Assembly: GCA_046704385.1 (NCBI GenBank)
Contig: JBJKSB010000055.1
Coordinates: forward strand, 1 to 64,000
Source of the DNA: GH45 sp046704385
GTDB taxonomy: Bacteria > Bacteroidota > Bacteroidia > Bacteroidales > SZUA-534
Length of the DNA: 64,000 bases
Direction of reading: 5' to 3'
The notes beneath the pieces were generated by a model, which was given only the letters and a program-made list of their open reading frames with translations, had not been told where the DNA came from and made no database searches. Both the position numbers and the translations under genes were made by a program. This document shows, piece after piece, positions 52,928-62,422 of the stretch (within the stretch, counting starts at the first letter, position 1; each line of letters begins with the position of its first letter).

Positions 52928-54637
52928 ATGAAATTTAAAAACTTTAAAATCCGAACCAAACTGACCCTGGGTTTTAGCATTGTAACTTTGGTATTGCTAA
53001 TCCTGGGAATTTCACAGGAAATTACCCTGCGAAGTCTAAGTAGCGATGCTAAAAATCTTTACCGTAGTTCCGATCTGGCCGATCATATTATGGAAGCCAA
53101 AACAGACCTAATTAAAGACCAGCAAATTGTTATGGAAATGATGATTGCAGCCAATTCAGAAGATTTGGGCAGCTGGTGGAATAAACACAAAACCGTTCTT
53201 AACGACTTTGATACCAACATCAAAGCCCTGCTTGAAATTGTTGAAGATGACTCCTGGGGAAAATCATATGCTGGTGAGAAAGGCAAAGTGAATACGGAAA
53301 CCATTGAAATGGATAAAATGCATAATACAGAGGTAGTTCCGCAAGCCGAAAAACTCAGATCAAAGCTTGATACTAAATTTAAAACCGTTGATTCTGCAAC
53401 ATTACAATCAATAGTTGCTGATTTAGATAACCTGGATCATGAACTTGACAACAACATAAACATGATCATTCAGAAACTGGAAACTATTGAAGAAGAAGTT
53501 TTGCTTATTGGTGAAGAATCCAAATCATCATCAGAATCAGATATAGCCAGTGCCAGCATGCAGCTAACCATTTTGATCATCCTTGGCACCTTGTTATCCA
53601 TTTTGTTTGCCGTATTGATAGTTCGCTCTATAACCATACCGATTGCAAAAGCAGTGGAACTCACTAAACACATAACAGAAGGCGACCTGACCCAAAGCAT
53701 AGATATCCAACAGGAGGATGAAGTAGGTCAATTAGCCGGTTATTTAGCAGGTATGACAGAAAAATTGAAAGATATTGTTTCGAGCATACTCGATGGAGCC
53801 CGGAATATCGCTGCCGTTAGTGAAGAATTAAGCTCAAATTCACAGCAAATGTCACAGGGAGCAACGGAACAAGCCGCCTCAACCGAGGAAGTTTCATCCT
53901 CCATGGAAGAGATGGTAACCAACATTATGCAAAATTCTGAAAATGCGCAGGAAACTGAGAAAAAATCGCACAATGCGGTTGAAGGAGTTCAAAAAGTGAG
54001 TGTTTCAGCACAGGATAGTCTTAAATCGATACGGGAAATTGCACAAAAAATTACTATAATCAACGATATTGCATTTCAAACCAATATACTTGCCTTAAAT
54101 GCAGCTGTAGAAGCAGCCCGCGCCGGTGAGCACGGCAAAGGTTTTGCCGTTGTGGCAGCCGAAGTACGTAAATTAGCAGAGCGTAGTAAAGTTTCAGCTG
54201 ATGAAATTGGTGTTTTATCAAAATCAAGTGTTGAAGTTACCGAATCGTCTGCGGAACTCATGAATAATTTGATTCCGGAAATCGAAAAAACAGCAAGCCT
54301 GGTTCAGGAAATTGCTGCGGCCTCAAACGAGCAAAACGCAGGGGCAAATCAAATAAATGCAGCCATTCAACAACTGAATTCAGTAACCCAACAAAATGCA
54401 GCAGCCAGTGAAGAAATGGCAACAAGTTCCGAGGAGATGGCCTCACAAGCTGAACAACTTCGCGAGCTGATTTCATTCTTTAAACTTGATAATAAAGAGA
54501 ACCACAAAACAAAACAATCTTCGGCCTCAAAAACCAAAAAGATAACCGTTGCACATATGAACAAACCATCCCAAAAAGGTGTTTCTTTTCATATGACAGG
54601 TGAAAATGCTGACGACAGTGGTTTTGAAAGAATTTAA
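52928..54637 (+). CDS. Methyl-accepting chemotaxis protein
   Basis: 569 residues. TM1 at about 12-30, a periplasmic four-helix-bundle sensor (about 31-208), TM2 at about 213-235, HAMP (LTKHITEGDLTQSIDIQQEDEVGQLA) and a long coiled-coil signalling domain. The hairpin tip is clear: IAQKITIINDIAFQTNILALNAAVEAARAGEHGKGFAVVAAEV. Possible methylation sites are the Gln/Glu pairs in QGATEQAASTEEVSSSMEEM and in the C-terminal helix. The receptor would couple to CheA/CheW, but no che gene is in the window; it may feed into another pathway such as gliding control. It lies alone with a 400-bp leader. Confidence 0.93.
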   Translation: MKFKNFKIRTKLTLGFSIVTLVLLILGISQEITLRSLSSDAKNLYRSSDLADHIMEAKTDLIKDQQIVMEMMIAANSEDLGSWWNKHKTVLNDFDTNIKALLEIVEDDSWGKSYAGEKGKVNTETIEMDKMHNTEVVPQAEKLRSKLDTKFKTVDSATLQSIVADLDNLDHELDNNINMIIQKLETIEEEVLLIGEESKSSSESDIASASMQLTILIILGTLLSILFAVLIVRSITIPIAKAVELTKHITEGDLTQSIDIQQEDEVGQLAGYLAGMTEKLKDIVSSILDGARNIAAVSEELSSNSQQMSQGATEQAASTEEVSSSMEEMVTNIMQNSENAQETEKKSHNAVEGVQKVSVSAQDSLKSIREIAQKITIINDIAFQTNILALNAAVEAARAGEHGKGFAVVAAEVRKLAERSKVSADEIGVLSKSSVEVTESSAELMNNLIPEIEKTASLVQEIAAASNEQNAGANQINAAIQQLNSVTQQNAAASEEMATSSEEMASQAEQLRELISFFKLDNKENHKTKQSSASKTKKITVAHMNKPSQKGVSFHMTGENADDSGFERI

Positions 54638-54700
54638 TTTCATAGGCATATTTTATAAAACAATAAAGGCCTTGATTAACAAATAACAAGGGAATGCAAT

Positions 54701-54760
54701 TTTTCAGGAATCCCGGATCACCCATCCAATCCCCAATTTTGCTCCGGGATTTCCTGAAAA
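54701..54760 (+). terminator. Long hairpin after the chemoreceptor gene
   Basis: TTTTCAGGAATCCCGGA (54701-54717) pairs with TCCGGGATTTCCTGAAAA (54743-54760) with one bulged T. It is 63 bases after the stop. There is no poly-T tail beyond the stem, so termination is likely but not certain; it may be a transcript-stabilising hairpin. Confidence 0.55.
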
Positions 54761-54847
54761 TTAGTGCAAGCTAATTTCTATTTATGTTATTTTTATCATC
54801 CATAAAGGTCAAAGTAATAATAGGGACCAAAAACACCACAAAATTTA

Positions 54848-55249
54848 ATGCCTATGCATGAGATTGAAGTAACATGGGAAACAATATTTGAAACCGGAAA
54901 TGATCATGTTGATAATCAACACAAAAAACTATTTGAACTGATTAAGGAGTTTTGTAAAGCATACACTTTCAGGATGGAAAAAAACATTATTGATGCTACA
55001 TTGTTTGAACTGGAAGATTATGCCCGCATACATTTTTCCGATGAGGAAAATTTATTGTCGCAACATAAGGGGCTACCAACAGGGAAACATTTAAAACAGC
55101 ATCAGGATTTTATTCAGATACTCAGAAATCTTAAATTTGATTATGTGTCTGATGATACAGAAATAAGCAACGATCTGTTTTTTTTTCTGACAAACTGGCT
55201 TCGCGATCATATATTAGGGATTGATAAAATTGAGCTAAATAAAATTTAA
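54848..55249 (+). CDS. Bacteriohemerythrin
   Basis: 133-residue di-iron O2-binding protein. All ligand motifs are visible: the N-terminal VTWETIFETGNDHVDNQHKKLFELI (His in HVDNQH and the first His), YARIHFSDEENLL (His and Glu), GKHLKQHQDF (His pair) and NWLRDHILGIDK (His and Asp). It is cytosolic, with no signal peptide. It lies 28 bp before a PAS hybrid kinase and after a chemoreceptor, so it may buffer or report O2 for these sensors. Free-standing bacterial hemerythrins are linked to O2 sensing or storage under microaerobic conditions. Confidence 0.93.
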   Translation: MPMHEIEVTWETIFETGNDHVDNQHKKLFELIKEFCKAYTFRMEKNIIDATLFELEDYARIHFSDEENLLSQHKGLPTGKHLKQHQDFIQILRNLKFDYVSDDTEISNDLFFFLTNWLRDHILGIDKIELNKI

Positions 55250-55277
55250 TACTAACGGACCTGAAATAATATATACT

Positions 55278-56897
55278 ATGGATTCGATCAATTTTGATAA
55301 TCGTTTAATGATTGAAAACATGAATTCAGGATTTGCCCTGTTTAAGGTAATTACAGATAAGGCAAATAATCCCGTCGATTTTGTTTATCTTGATATAAAC
55401 AATGCCTATGCCATGCTTACAGGTTTGAAAAAAGAGGATATTTTGAATAAACGGATAACCGGAATTCTGCCGGATAAGGAAAAAAGCTGGATACAGCAAT
55501 TTGGGAGAGTTGCCATTACTGGTGAAACCTTCGAAGTTGTTGATTATTTGAAAGAATCCAATCAATATTTTGCTACAAAAGCCTATTGTCCAAAACCTGG
55601 TTACTTTGCCGTTACTTTTAATGAAATTACTGAACTAAAAAGGACTGAAAAAAAGCTCCGAAGCAATCAAATTGAATTACAGAAGAAAAACGAAGCGCAT
55701 ATAGCCCTGAATGAAGAATTGATTAAAACCAATAGAGAGTTAAAGAAGAAGAATATAGAACTGGCCGAAGCAAAACAAAAAGCTGATCAGGCTGATATGC
55801 TAAAAATATCGTTCCTGACTAACCTGAGTCACGAGATAAGAACGCCCTTGAACGGTATTTGCGGCTTTTTAGGATTATTGGACAGGAATCTTTCCGATGA
55901 AAAATTCAACCTGTATACCAGCATTATCCAAAAAAGCAGCGACCAGCTTATAGGTATTATAAATAATATTATTGACCTGTCTAAAATTGAAACCGGAACC
56001 TTGGTTATTGCTAAGCGCGAGCTTAATATTAACGAGATGCTGGAAAATTTAAACCAAGAATTTCAAGCAGAGGCCATTGAAAAGAAAATAAAGCTGTCGC
56101 TTGAAATGGACAGAAAAGAATTATATATAAGTACCGACCCGACAAAGGTTACGCAAATATTCAGCAATTTGCTTAACAATGCTATTAAGTTTACTGAACA
56201 AGGTGAAATAAATTTTGGCTATTTATGTAAAAATGGTACCCCGGAATTTTTTGTTGCTGATACCGGGATTGGAATCGAAGAAAAAAACCAAAACCTTGTT
56301 TTTAATTATTTCTACCAGGTTGAGAGTACCGGATCGCGTGTTTACAGAGGAGCAGGCATTGGACTTTCACTCGTAAAGTCATTTATCGAAAAACTGGGCG
56401 GTAAAATCTGGTTCGATTCCGTTATAAATAAAGGAACCCGTTTCCATTTTATTCTTGACGGCCACACCCTGGAACAACCTCCTACTCCAAAATTGAACGA
56501 AGCAGAAACAATATATACATGGTTAGGTAAGAAAATACTGCTGGTTGAAGACGATCGTTATAACCAGCAATTAATTGTTGAAATGACTGCCGATGCCCAT
56601 CCGCAATTACTGGTGGCCAACAACGGAATTGAAGCCCTGGAATTGCTTAAAAATAATCCGGACATTGATGTGGTAATTCTGGATATAAAAATGCCAAAAA
56701 TGGATGGTTTTGAAACCATTACCGAATTAAAAAAAATCAATAAAAACCTGCCGGTAATAGGTCAAACTGCTCATGCCTTTATTGAAGATAAAATGAGAAT
56801 GGAATCCTTCGGTTTTGATGAATTCCTGGTAAAACCAGTTAAAATGGAAAAACTAATGAATACCCTTAATAAATACTTAAAAAAAGATAAGTTATAA
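55278..56897 (+). CDS. PAS hybrid sensor histidine kinase
   Basis: 539 residues, soluble. A PAS domain (about 10-120, GFALFKVITDKANNPVDFVYLDINNAY) is followed by a coiled coil (about 125-175), HisKA with His about 185 (NLSHEIRTPLNG), an HATPase (DTGIGIEEKNQNLVFNYFYQV, GAGIGLSLVKSFIEKLGGKIWFDS) and a C-terminal receiver (about 415-535) with VEDDRYNQQL, Asp in VILDIKMPKMDG and Lys in LVKPVK. The GIGLS box is the Bacteroidota form. No HPt domain is present, so the phosphate must pass to an outside partner. It follows bacteriohemerythrin by 28 bp and precedes a lone receiver. Confidence 0.92.
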   Translation: MDSINFDNRLMIENMNSGFALFKVITDKANNPVDFVYLDINNAYAMLTGLKKEDILNKRITGILPDKEKSWIQQFGRVAITGETFEVVDYLKESNQYFATKAYCPKPGYFAVTFNEITELKRTEKKLRSNQIELQKKNEAHIALNEELIKTNRELKKKNIELAEAKQKADQADMLKISFLTNLSHEIRTPLNGICGFLGLLDRNLSDEKFNLYTSIIQKSSDQLIGIINNIIDLSKIETGTLVIAKRELNINEMLENLNQEFQAEAIEKKIKLSLEMDRKELYISTDPTKVTQIFSNLLNNAIKFTEQGEINFGYLCKNGTPEFFVADTGIGIEEKNQNLVFNYFYQVESTGSRVYRGAGIGLSLVKSFIEKLGGKIWFDSVINKGTRFHFILDGHTLEQPPTPKLNEAETIYTWLGKKILLVEDDRYNQQLIVEMTADAHPQLLVANNGIEALELLKNNPDIDVVILDIKMPKMDGFETITELKKINKNLPVIGQTAHAFIEDKMRMESFGFDEFLVKPVKMEKLMNTLNKYLKKDKL

Positions 56898-56955
56898 GGG
56901 TAAAATACGATCAATTATTTTTGGTTTATAACTGAGCATATTAAAAAAAGAAAAA

Positions 56956-57354
56956 ATGAAAATCTATCTGGTGGACGATAACGACGATTTCAGGAAAACC
57001 TTAAGGTTTTTCCTTGAAGATTATTTGAACTATAAGGTAGTTGGGGAATCAGACGATGGAGAGTCATTCCTTAAAAAGGATGATGTGTTGGCTGATGTGG
57101 TACTTATGGATATTAACATGCCCGGCATTAACGGATTACAAGCCACAAAAATGGGGACATGGAAAAATCACGATATTAAAATAATTGCGGTTTCACAATA
57201 CAAGGAGAATGTTGATTTACACCAGTTAATTAGTGTAGGTTTTAAAGGATTTGTTAGTAAGGTAAACCTTTTTCGTGATCTTGACAATGCCATAAAAAAA
57301 GTGTCTGAAGGGGGATATTTTTTTCCCGAGGATGTTCTGCTTTCAAAAGAATAA
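56956..57354 (+). CDS. Stand-alone receiver-domain response regulator
   Basis: 132 residues: a receiver of NarL type (IYLVDDNDDFRKTLRFFLED, VVLMDINMPGINGLQATKM, IIAVSQYKENV, GFVSKVNLF) with a short tail (GGYFFPEDVLLSKE) that resembles the linker normally leading into a LuxR-type HTH. The HTH itself is missing; after the stop there is no in-frame HTH-like continuation. It may be a truncated NarL-type regulator or a true single-domain regulator. It lies 58 bp after the hybrid kinase, suggesting it is its phospho-acceptor. Confidence 0.9.
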   Translation: MKIYLVDDNDDFRKTLRFFLEDYLNYKVVGESDDGESFLKKDDVLADVVLMDINMPGINGLQATKMGTWKNHDIKIIAVSQYKENVDLHQLISVGFKGFVSKVNLFRDLDNAIKKVSEGGYFFPEDVLLSKE

Positions 57355-57466
57355 AAGTTAAAATTTAGTTAAATCATTAAAAAACATCACTTTACAAAAA
57401 AACACTATTATTTTTATCGCAACTTTGAACCTTTAAGTTTTAAGGTGTACAGTGAATAAAAATATT

Positions 57467-57652
57467 ATGCAAACAGAAAACTCAGCCTTTGTCAATAATC
57501 GTCTGTTTATTATTGCAATTATAACCCTGGTAGCAGGGTATGGTTTAATGGCCGTGTCACAATCAGAATTTATCAGGCTTACGTTGTCACCAATTACCAT
57601 AATTTCAGGTTTTGTACTGGTTGTGCTTTCGATATTAATTCCTTTAAAATGA
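57467..57652 (+). CDS. Small membrane protein (two TM helices) ahead of a sigma factor
   Basis: 61 residues from the ATG at 57467 (an earlier GTG at 57452 is possible). Two hydrophobic helices (LFIIAIITLVAGYGLMAV and ITIISGFVLVVLSILIPL) are joined by a short loop; the layout resembles DUF3098-type Bacteroidota proteins. Its stop overlaps the ATG of the ECF sigma factor (ATGA), so the two are translationally coupled. A role in sigma-factor control is possible, but only the overlap supports it. Confidence 0.7.
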   Translation: MQTENSAFVNNRLFIIAIITLVAGYGLMAVSQSEFIRLTLSPITIISGFVLVVLSILIPLK

Positions 57653-58224
57653 GATTTACCATTTCTAAATACAATTATAACTCACTCACTGACGAAAGCT
57701 TGATGCAACGCGTTCAACAAGGCATTTGCCCGGCTTTCGATTGTTTGTATCAAAGATTTAACGAACGTATTTATTATTACTTTTTCAGGATGTTGGGCCA
57801 TTGCCATGAAATTGCTGAAGATTTTACCCAGGATTTGTTTCTGAAAATTATACATAAACCTCAGCTATTTGATCCCGATCGAAATTTCTCAACCTGGATA
57901 TTCAGCATTGCCCATAATATGTGCAAAAATGAATACCGCAATCGCGAAGTACGATCGGTCATCGATTATGAAGAAGACACTGATTCATACTGTTTTGAGG
58001 AAGAAATAAAGGAGAAAACACCGGTTTCAACCAACGATATTTTTGCTGAATTAGATAGCCTTGACGAAATCCACAAAACAGTATTCCTTTTAAAATACCG
58101 CGAAGGATTTGACCTTCAGGAAATTGCAGAGATTACAAATTTACCTGAAGGCACCATAAAATCGCGGTTGCACTATGCCAAAAAGAAATTACAGACTAAA
58201 CTTGAAAAAAAACTGACCATTTAA
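57649..58224 (+). CDS. ECF-type RNA polymerase sigma factor
   Basis: 191 residues. Region 2 (FDCLYQRFNERIYYYFFRMLGHCHEIAEDFTQDLFLKI, then FSTWIFSIAHNMCKNEYRNR) and region 4 (LDEIHKTVFLLKYREGFDLQEIAEITNLPEGTIKSRLHYAKKKL) are complete. An acidic linker joins them. ECF factors respond to envelope or extracytoplasmic signals through an anti-sigma factor; the next gene, 10 bp downstream, is a good candidate for that. The upstream membrane microprotein overlaps the start by 4 bp. Confidence 0.94.
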   Translation: MRFTISKYNYNSLTDESLMQRVQQGICPAFDCLYQRFNERIYYYFFRMLGHCHEIAEDFTQDLFLKIIHKPQLFDPDRNFSTWIFSIAHNMCKNEYRNREVRSVIDYEEDTDSYCFEEEIKEKTPVSTNDIFAELDSLDEIHKTVFLLKYREGFDLQEIAEITNLPEGTIKSRLHYAKKKLQTKLEKKLTI

Positions 58225-58234
58225 TACTACTGCC

Positions 58235-58576
58235 ATGAATAAGTTCGATAAAATACTCACAGACACTATAAAAAACGATAAACTCGAAACCAAACCTTCT
58301 GATACCGTTTTTAACCACCTGCGTAATCAAATGATTGTTCATTCCGCAACGGTAAAAACCAGGCAGAATAGTTTTTTACCAATTTTTAGTGAGCCATCTG
58401 GCAAAAAAGGCAAGTTGTGGAAAATTAGTGTGGCAGCCGTTTTATTAATTTCGTTTATGGGGATTAAACAAATGAATCACAACAACCTGTATATTCAAAG
58501 TGCCGATTCCACCCAAATGCACCAGAATTTAGATACCCTTTCGTTTCAGATTGTTGATTCAAGTTTGACGTATTAA
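58235..58576 (+). CDS. Probable anti-sigma factor, single TM helix
   Basis: 113 residues. The cytosolic N-terminal 70 residues (MNKFDKILTDTIKNDKLETKPSDTVFNHLRNQM) are followed by one TM helix (about 71-86, ISVAAVLLISFMGIKQM) and a short periplasmic tail. No zinc-binding HxxxCxxC motif is seen, so it is not a ZAS-type anti-sigma factor. Its position directly after the sigma gene and its topology support the call; sequence alone would not. Confidence 0.65.
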   Translation: MNKFDKILTDTIKNDKLETKPSDTVFNHLRNQMIVHSATVKTRQNSFLPIFSEPSGKKGKLWKISVAAVLLISFMGIKQMNHNNLYIQSADSTQMHQNLDTLSFQIVDSSLTY

Positions 58577-58907
58577 TTTTGGTTTTAAAAAAGTTCTTGT
58601 AATGGAATTACCGTCTGCTTCATCTGACGGTTTCAAACCCATCATTATTCTGCTTTGGGTTTATTAGCCCACTTTATTAAGAAAGTATTAATTAGTAGTA
58701 AACCCAATAAATTTGTCTTGCTAAATAATCCGTTGGTCTAGCCAACGGTAAACCTCAATAAAAACTTTACAAAATTTCATTGTTTCAGTAACCCTTTCAG
58801 GCTAAATTATTCTCGTGAATTCTCGTGAAATAATAAATTGCGAAACAAAACCAATTTACCCCCGACAATTTAGTTTAATGCCATCGGAACAAAAAGCAGC
58901 GGCAATA
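58577..58907. other. Intergenic hairpins between convergent genes
   Basis: Holds CCGTTGG-tctag-CCAACGG (58730-58748) and ACCGTC...GACGGT (58610-58631). These probably end transcription from the sigma operon and from the GT117 gene. No open frame of interest. Confidence 0.45.
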
Positions 58908-61900
58908 TCATTTAATATTCACCAACTGCTGCATAATATAAAGTGTTTCTTCCCCTAGCATACTATTCCTGCCTTTTTCCGGCTGGGTTTGCAGATAATC
59001 ATACCTTTCGTCCATTTCATGCTGAACCTTTTGGGCCATTGCCTTTGCTTTTTTATCGCTTCCGGCCTTTTGGTAGGCTTTGATTATTTCCGGGGCAAAC
59101 CACGAATAAGGTACTCTTTCAGGAGGCAATAGGGCCTGAACCTTGTCAAGCAGTTCAATGGCTTTATCCTTCTCCCCTACGGCTGTCAACAAATTAGCAG
59201 TTTCCACAAATACTTGTCGGATTCGAAACATACCAACCATCTGAACATTGGTAAAATCGAGATTCACGTAGTTTTTATCAATATTTCCCCAGGTAAAATC
59301 CCGGGTTAATAAGTTATATTCATACTCACTTTTTGCTTTTGCAAACTGAGCCATTTGTTGGTGATTAAATGGTAACAAACGGTACACCATGCCTTCGCGA
59401 TACAAATAGTCGCCCAATCCAATATTGTCAAGCAATTGAGGATAAACAAAATATAAAGGTCTTTTCCAGTTATTGTGGGTGATAATATCAAGCAATAACA
59501 TATCGTCACGACCCAGGTATTTCTTTTTTATATAGAATTTTATGGATGACGGTATCTCAATACTGCTATCTTTCAACCATGAGCAGGTTTTTCTAAAATT
59601 CTCAGCATTTACCTCAAGTTCAAGCTTGGTTCCCGGTATAAAACTTACTAATTCATTGTCTGAGGTCCTGATTTTTGTTCTTTCGTCGTTACTCTTTATA
59701 AAATCAATAACCTGGCCTGCCTCCATAAAACTATCGATACGGTTAACAACCGGGAAATACTGATTCCCCGACATTAATAATTCTTTCCCTTTAAACGATA
59801 CATTTACCTTACCTTTGTCTCCATAACTGTTATGCAGCTGATCAGCATACCAGTCAACAGGTAAAAATGCCAATAAAACATTCCTGATATCAGGTCGATA
59901 GTGCTCCACCTCTTGTAAGTACCATATGGGATACGTATCGTTATCGGCTGTGGTGAAAAGTATGGCATTTTGTTCACACGATTTCAGGATATCTTTTCCA
60001 CATTCATTTGCCACGTACCGGTTACTCCTGTCGTGATCGTTCCAATCCTGAAAACCCATATTTATTGGACCAATAACTATTAAACCAAGGCCTATCAGAT
60101 AAATTAGTACGCCAGGCGAGAAGTTTTGTCTGGTATTTTTGATTTTTCCTGAAATTTGAGACAACCGTTCATCCAATAAAGTAAGTATTCCCAATGCCCC
60201 AAGCCCAATCCAAAGCGCAAAAACATAAAAAGAACCTACGTGTACATAATCACGCTCGCGGGGAGTGATAGGTACTTCGTTCAGATATAAAACAATGGCA
60301 ATCCCGGTAAAAAAGAATAAAGTTGTACTAACCCAAAAATTATTCTTATCGTGTTTGTATTGATACCATATCCCGATAAGGGCCAAAAGCAGTGGAATAA
60401 AATAATATTTATTGCGCGAACTCAGGTTTTTATAATAGGTCGGTATTTTACTCTGATCGCCCAGTCGGGCATTGTCAATAAAGGGTATGCCTGAAATCCA
60501 GTTCCCATCCAAATTGTCTCCCCTGCCCTGTATGTCGTTCTGTTTGCCAACAAAATTCCACATTAAATAGCGGCCGTACATGTATCCTAACTGGTATTTA
60601 AAAAAGAACTCAAGGTTTTCCATAAAAGTAGGCACATAAATAGTTTCCTGCTTGCCTTCACGATTTGTTACCCGAACGGGGCGACCTTTAATGTTTACCC
60701 ATTGTTTGTAAGCCCTGACATGCGATTCATCAAGACTGGCCATCCTGGGGAAAAAAGTAAGTGTTTTACTGTCAAAGATGTATTTCGGATTTAATTCGTC
60801 TTTTACATATTTGCCATCGTACAATTTATAGGTATAGCGATTTTTTACACCTACAATAGGAGAATTATAATTGTTGCCGTATATCAAAGGCCGTGACGGG
60901 TATTGCTCACGGTTCAGGTAATCAACCAGGCCATAAATATTTTCCACATTATTGATATCGACAAAAGGATTTTGTGCTGAACGAATAACCAGAACAGTAA
61001 AGGATGAATACCCCAACAGCCAGAATGTGAAAGCCAGAATAACTACCTGGACGATAATTCTCTTCTTCTTGCCAAAGTAGGTGAAACCAAAATACAGCAT
61101 CAGGCTTAATAACACAATAAATACCAACGCCCCGGAATAAACCGGCAATCCAAAATCATTCACAAAAATGCGATCGGTAAAGGCAGTTAATTTTACCACT
61201 CCGGGTATAATTATATAAATAAATGATACCAGTAATAGTCCCGAAAGAATAATGGTAATCCAAACCCCTTTAGCCTCTGGCCTGTAATGTTTGTAATACA
61301 CAACCAGGGCCATTGCCGGCAAGGTCAATAAATTCAGCAAATGAATACCAACCGATAATCCAAGAATAAAGAAAATCAGCAACAGCCACCTATAAGAACT
61401 TTTTCCGGGTTGAGCATCACTATATTTCAACACCAGCCAAAATACCAGGGCCGTAAACAACGATGAGGTTCCATACACCTCAGCTTCAACCGCTGAAAAC
61501 CAAAAACTGTCGCTGAAAGCATAGGATAAAGAACCTACCACGGCTGCTATTATTATTAAGATTTTTTTCCTGTTTGTGAGTTCCTCTGATTTTCTAAGAA
61601 AAAGTTTTTCGGCAAACCAAAAAATAGTATAGAATAAAATCAATATGGTTAAGGCGCTGGCCAAACCCGACAATCCATTTATCATGATGGCAACATGAGC
61701 CTGATCTTTGGCAAAAAGGCTGAATAACTTCCCTAACAGCATAAATACCGGCGCTCCGGGAGCGTGCCCCACTTCAAGTCCGTTGGCACAGGTTATAAAT
61801 TCGCTGCAGTCCCAAAAGCTGTTGGCGGGTTCAAGCGTAAGTAAGTAAGTTATTAATGATACTGCAAATACAGTTAAAGCACTAATTAATTTTACATGTT

Positions 61901-61910
61901 TAAATTTCAT
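58908..61910 (-). CDS. DUF2723 membrane glycosyltransferase (GT117, protein O-mannosyltransferase-like)
   Basis: 1000 residues. The N-terminal half has about twelve TM helices and the DUF2723 signature WDCSEFITCANGLEVGHAPGAPVFMLLGKLF (residues about 32-62), where Asp/Glu in the first external loop are the catalytic candidates of GT-C enzymes. A long soluble C-terminal half (from about residue 620) ends in TPR-like helices (LLDKVQALLPPERVPYSWFAPEII). Family members in Bacteroidota carry out O-glycosylation of exported proteins at D(S/T) motifs. It would act on secreted proteins such as the T9SS cargoes in this window. A single gene. Confidence 0.92.
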   Translation of the reverse strand: MKFKHVKLISALTVFAVSLITYLLTLEPANSFWDCSEFITCANGLEVGHAPGAPVFMLLGKLFSLFAKDQAHVAIMINGLSGLASALTILILFYTIFWFAEKLFLRKSEELTNRKKILIIIAAVVGSLSYAFSDSFWFSAVEAEVYGTSSLFTALVFWLVLKYSDAQPGKSSYRWLLLIFFILGLSVGIHLLNLLTLPAMALVVYYKHYRPEAKGVWITIILSGLLLVSFIYIIIPGVVKLTAFTDRIFVNDFGLPVYSGALVFIVLLSLMLYFGFTYFGKKKRIIVQVVILAFTFWLLGYSSFTVLVIRSAQNPFVDINNVENIYGLVDYLNREQYPSRPLIYGNNYNSPIVGVKNRYTYKLYDGKYVKDELNPKYIFDSKTLTFFPRMASLDESHVRAYKQWVNIKGRPVRVTNREGKQETIYVPTFMENLEFFFKYQLGYMYGRYLMWNFVGKQNDIQGRGDNLDGNWISGIPFIDNARLGDQSKIPTYYKNLSSRNKYYFIPLLLALIGIWYQYKHDKNNFWVSTTLFFFTGIAIVLYLNEVPITPRERDYVHVGSFYVFALWIGLGALGILTLLDERLSQISGKIKNTRQNFSPGVLIYLIGLGLIVIGPINMGFQDWNDHDRSNRYVANECGKDILKSCEQNAILFTTADNDTYPIWYLQEVEHYRPDIRNVLLAFLPVDWYADQLHNSYGDKGKVNVSFKGKELLMSGNQYFPVVNRIDSFMEAGQVIDFIKSNDERTKIRTSDNELVSFIPGTKLELEVNAENFRKTCSWLKDSSIEIPSSIKFYIKKKYLGRDDMLLLDIITHNNWKRPLYFVYPQLLDNIGLGDYLYREGMVYRLLPFNHQQMAQFAKAKSEYEYNLLTRDFTWGNIDKNYVNLDFTNVQMVGMFRIRQVFVETANLLTAVGEKDKAIELLDKVQALLPPERVPYSWFAPEIIKAYQKAGSDKKAKAMAQKVQHEMDERYDYLQTQPEKGRNSMLGEETLYIMQQLVNIK

Positions 61911-61996
61911 GTTACCTTTGAGTTTTAAAATTTACCCACTGTACACCCATTTTTAAAAAAGTTCAAAAATTGTACATTTACCAAAACATTTTTTAT

Positions 61997-62359
61997 ATGA
62001 TACAATTCATAAACAAACCCTCAATTATTGAAGCTACCGGAAATAAACCCAAGATTATTGAAGAATTTTTTGGCAGGGTAAATTCGCAAACCACCGATAC
62101 CAGTATCGCAAAAATGACCAGTCCTGAAGGATGGGTTGAACCCGGTCAGACTCCCGAATTCGATGAATATACAGTGGTTATAAAAGGGGCTTTACATGTT
62201 AAAACCCGCGAGGCCGAATACAAAGTTATGGCCGGACAGGCTATCCTTATCGGGAAAAATGAATGGGTACAATATTCATCGCCGTATCCTGGAGGTGCCG
62301 AGTATATTGCCGTTTGTTTACCTGCATTTGGGATAGAAACGGTGCATCGGGATGAATAA
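61997..62359 (+). CDS. Cupin-domain protein
   Basis: 120 residues from the ATG at 61997; the frame opens earlier with TTG at 61970. A single cupin barrel: EFDEYTVVIKGALHVKTREAEYKVMAGQAILIGKNEWVQYSSP, with the second cupin motif ending in GKNEW rather than the usual His-containing form. The metal site may be altered: of the usual two His and one Glu in motif 1 only Glu-type residues are seen. Probably a small-molecule binding or isomerase-type protein; no clue from neighbours. Confidence 0.85.
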   Translation: MIQFINKPSIIEATGNKPKIIEEFFGRVNSQTTDTSIAKMTSPEGWVEPGQTPEFDEYTVVIKGALHVKTREAEYKVMAGQAILIGKNEWVQYSSPYPGGAEYIAVCLPAFGIETVHRDE

Positions 62360-62422
62360 TTCAACAGAATAATTATTTTATAATTTGACCCGCTTTGGGG
62401 TCAATATTCTATCGCTTTTGTA

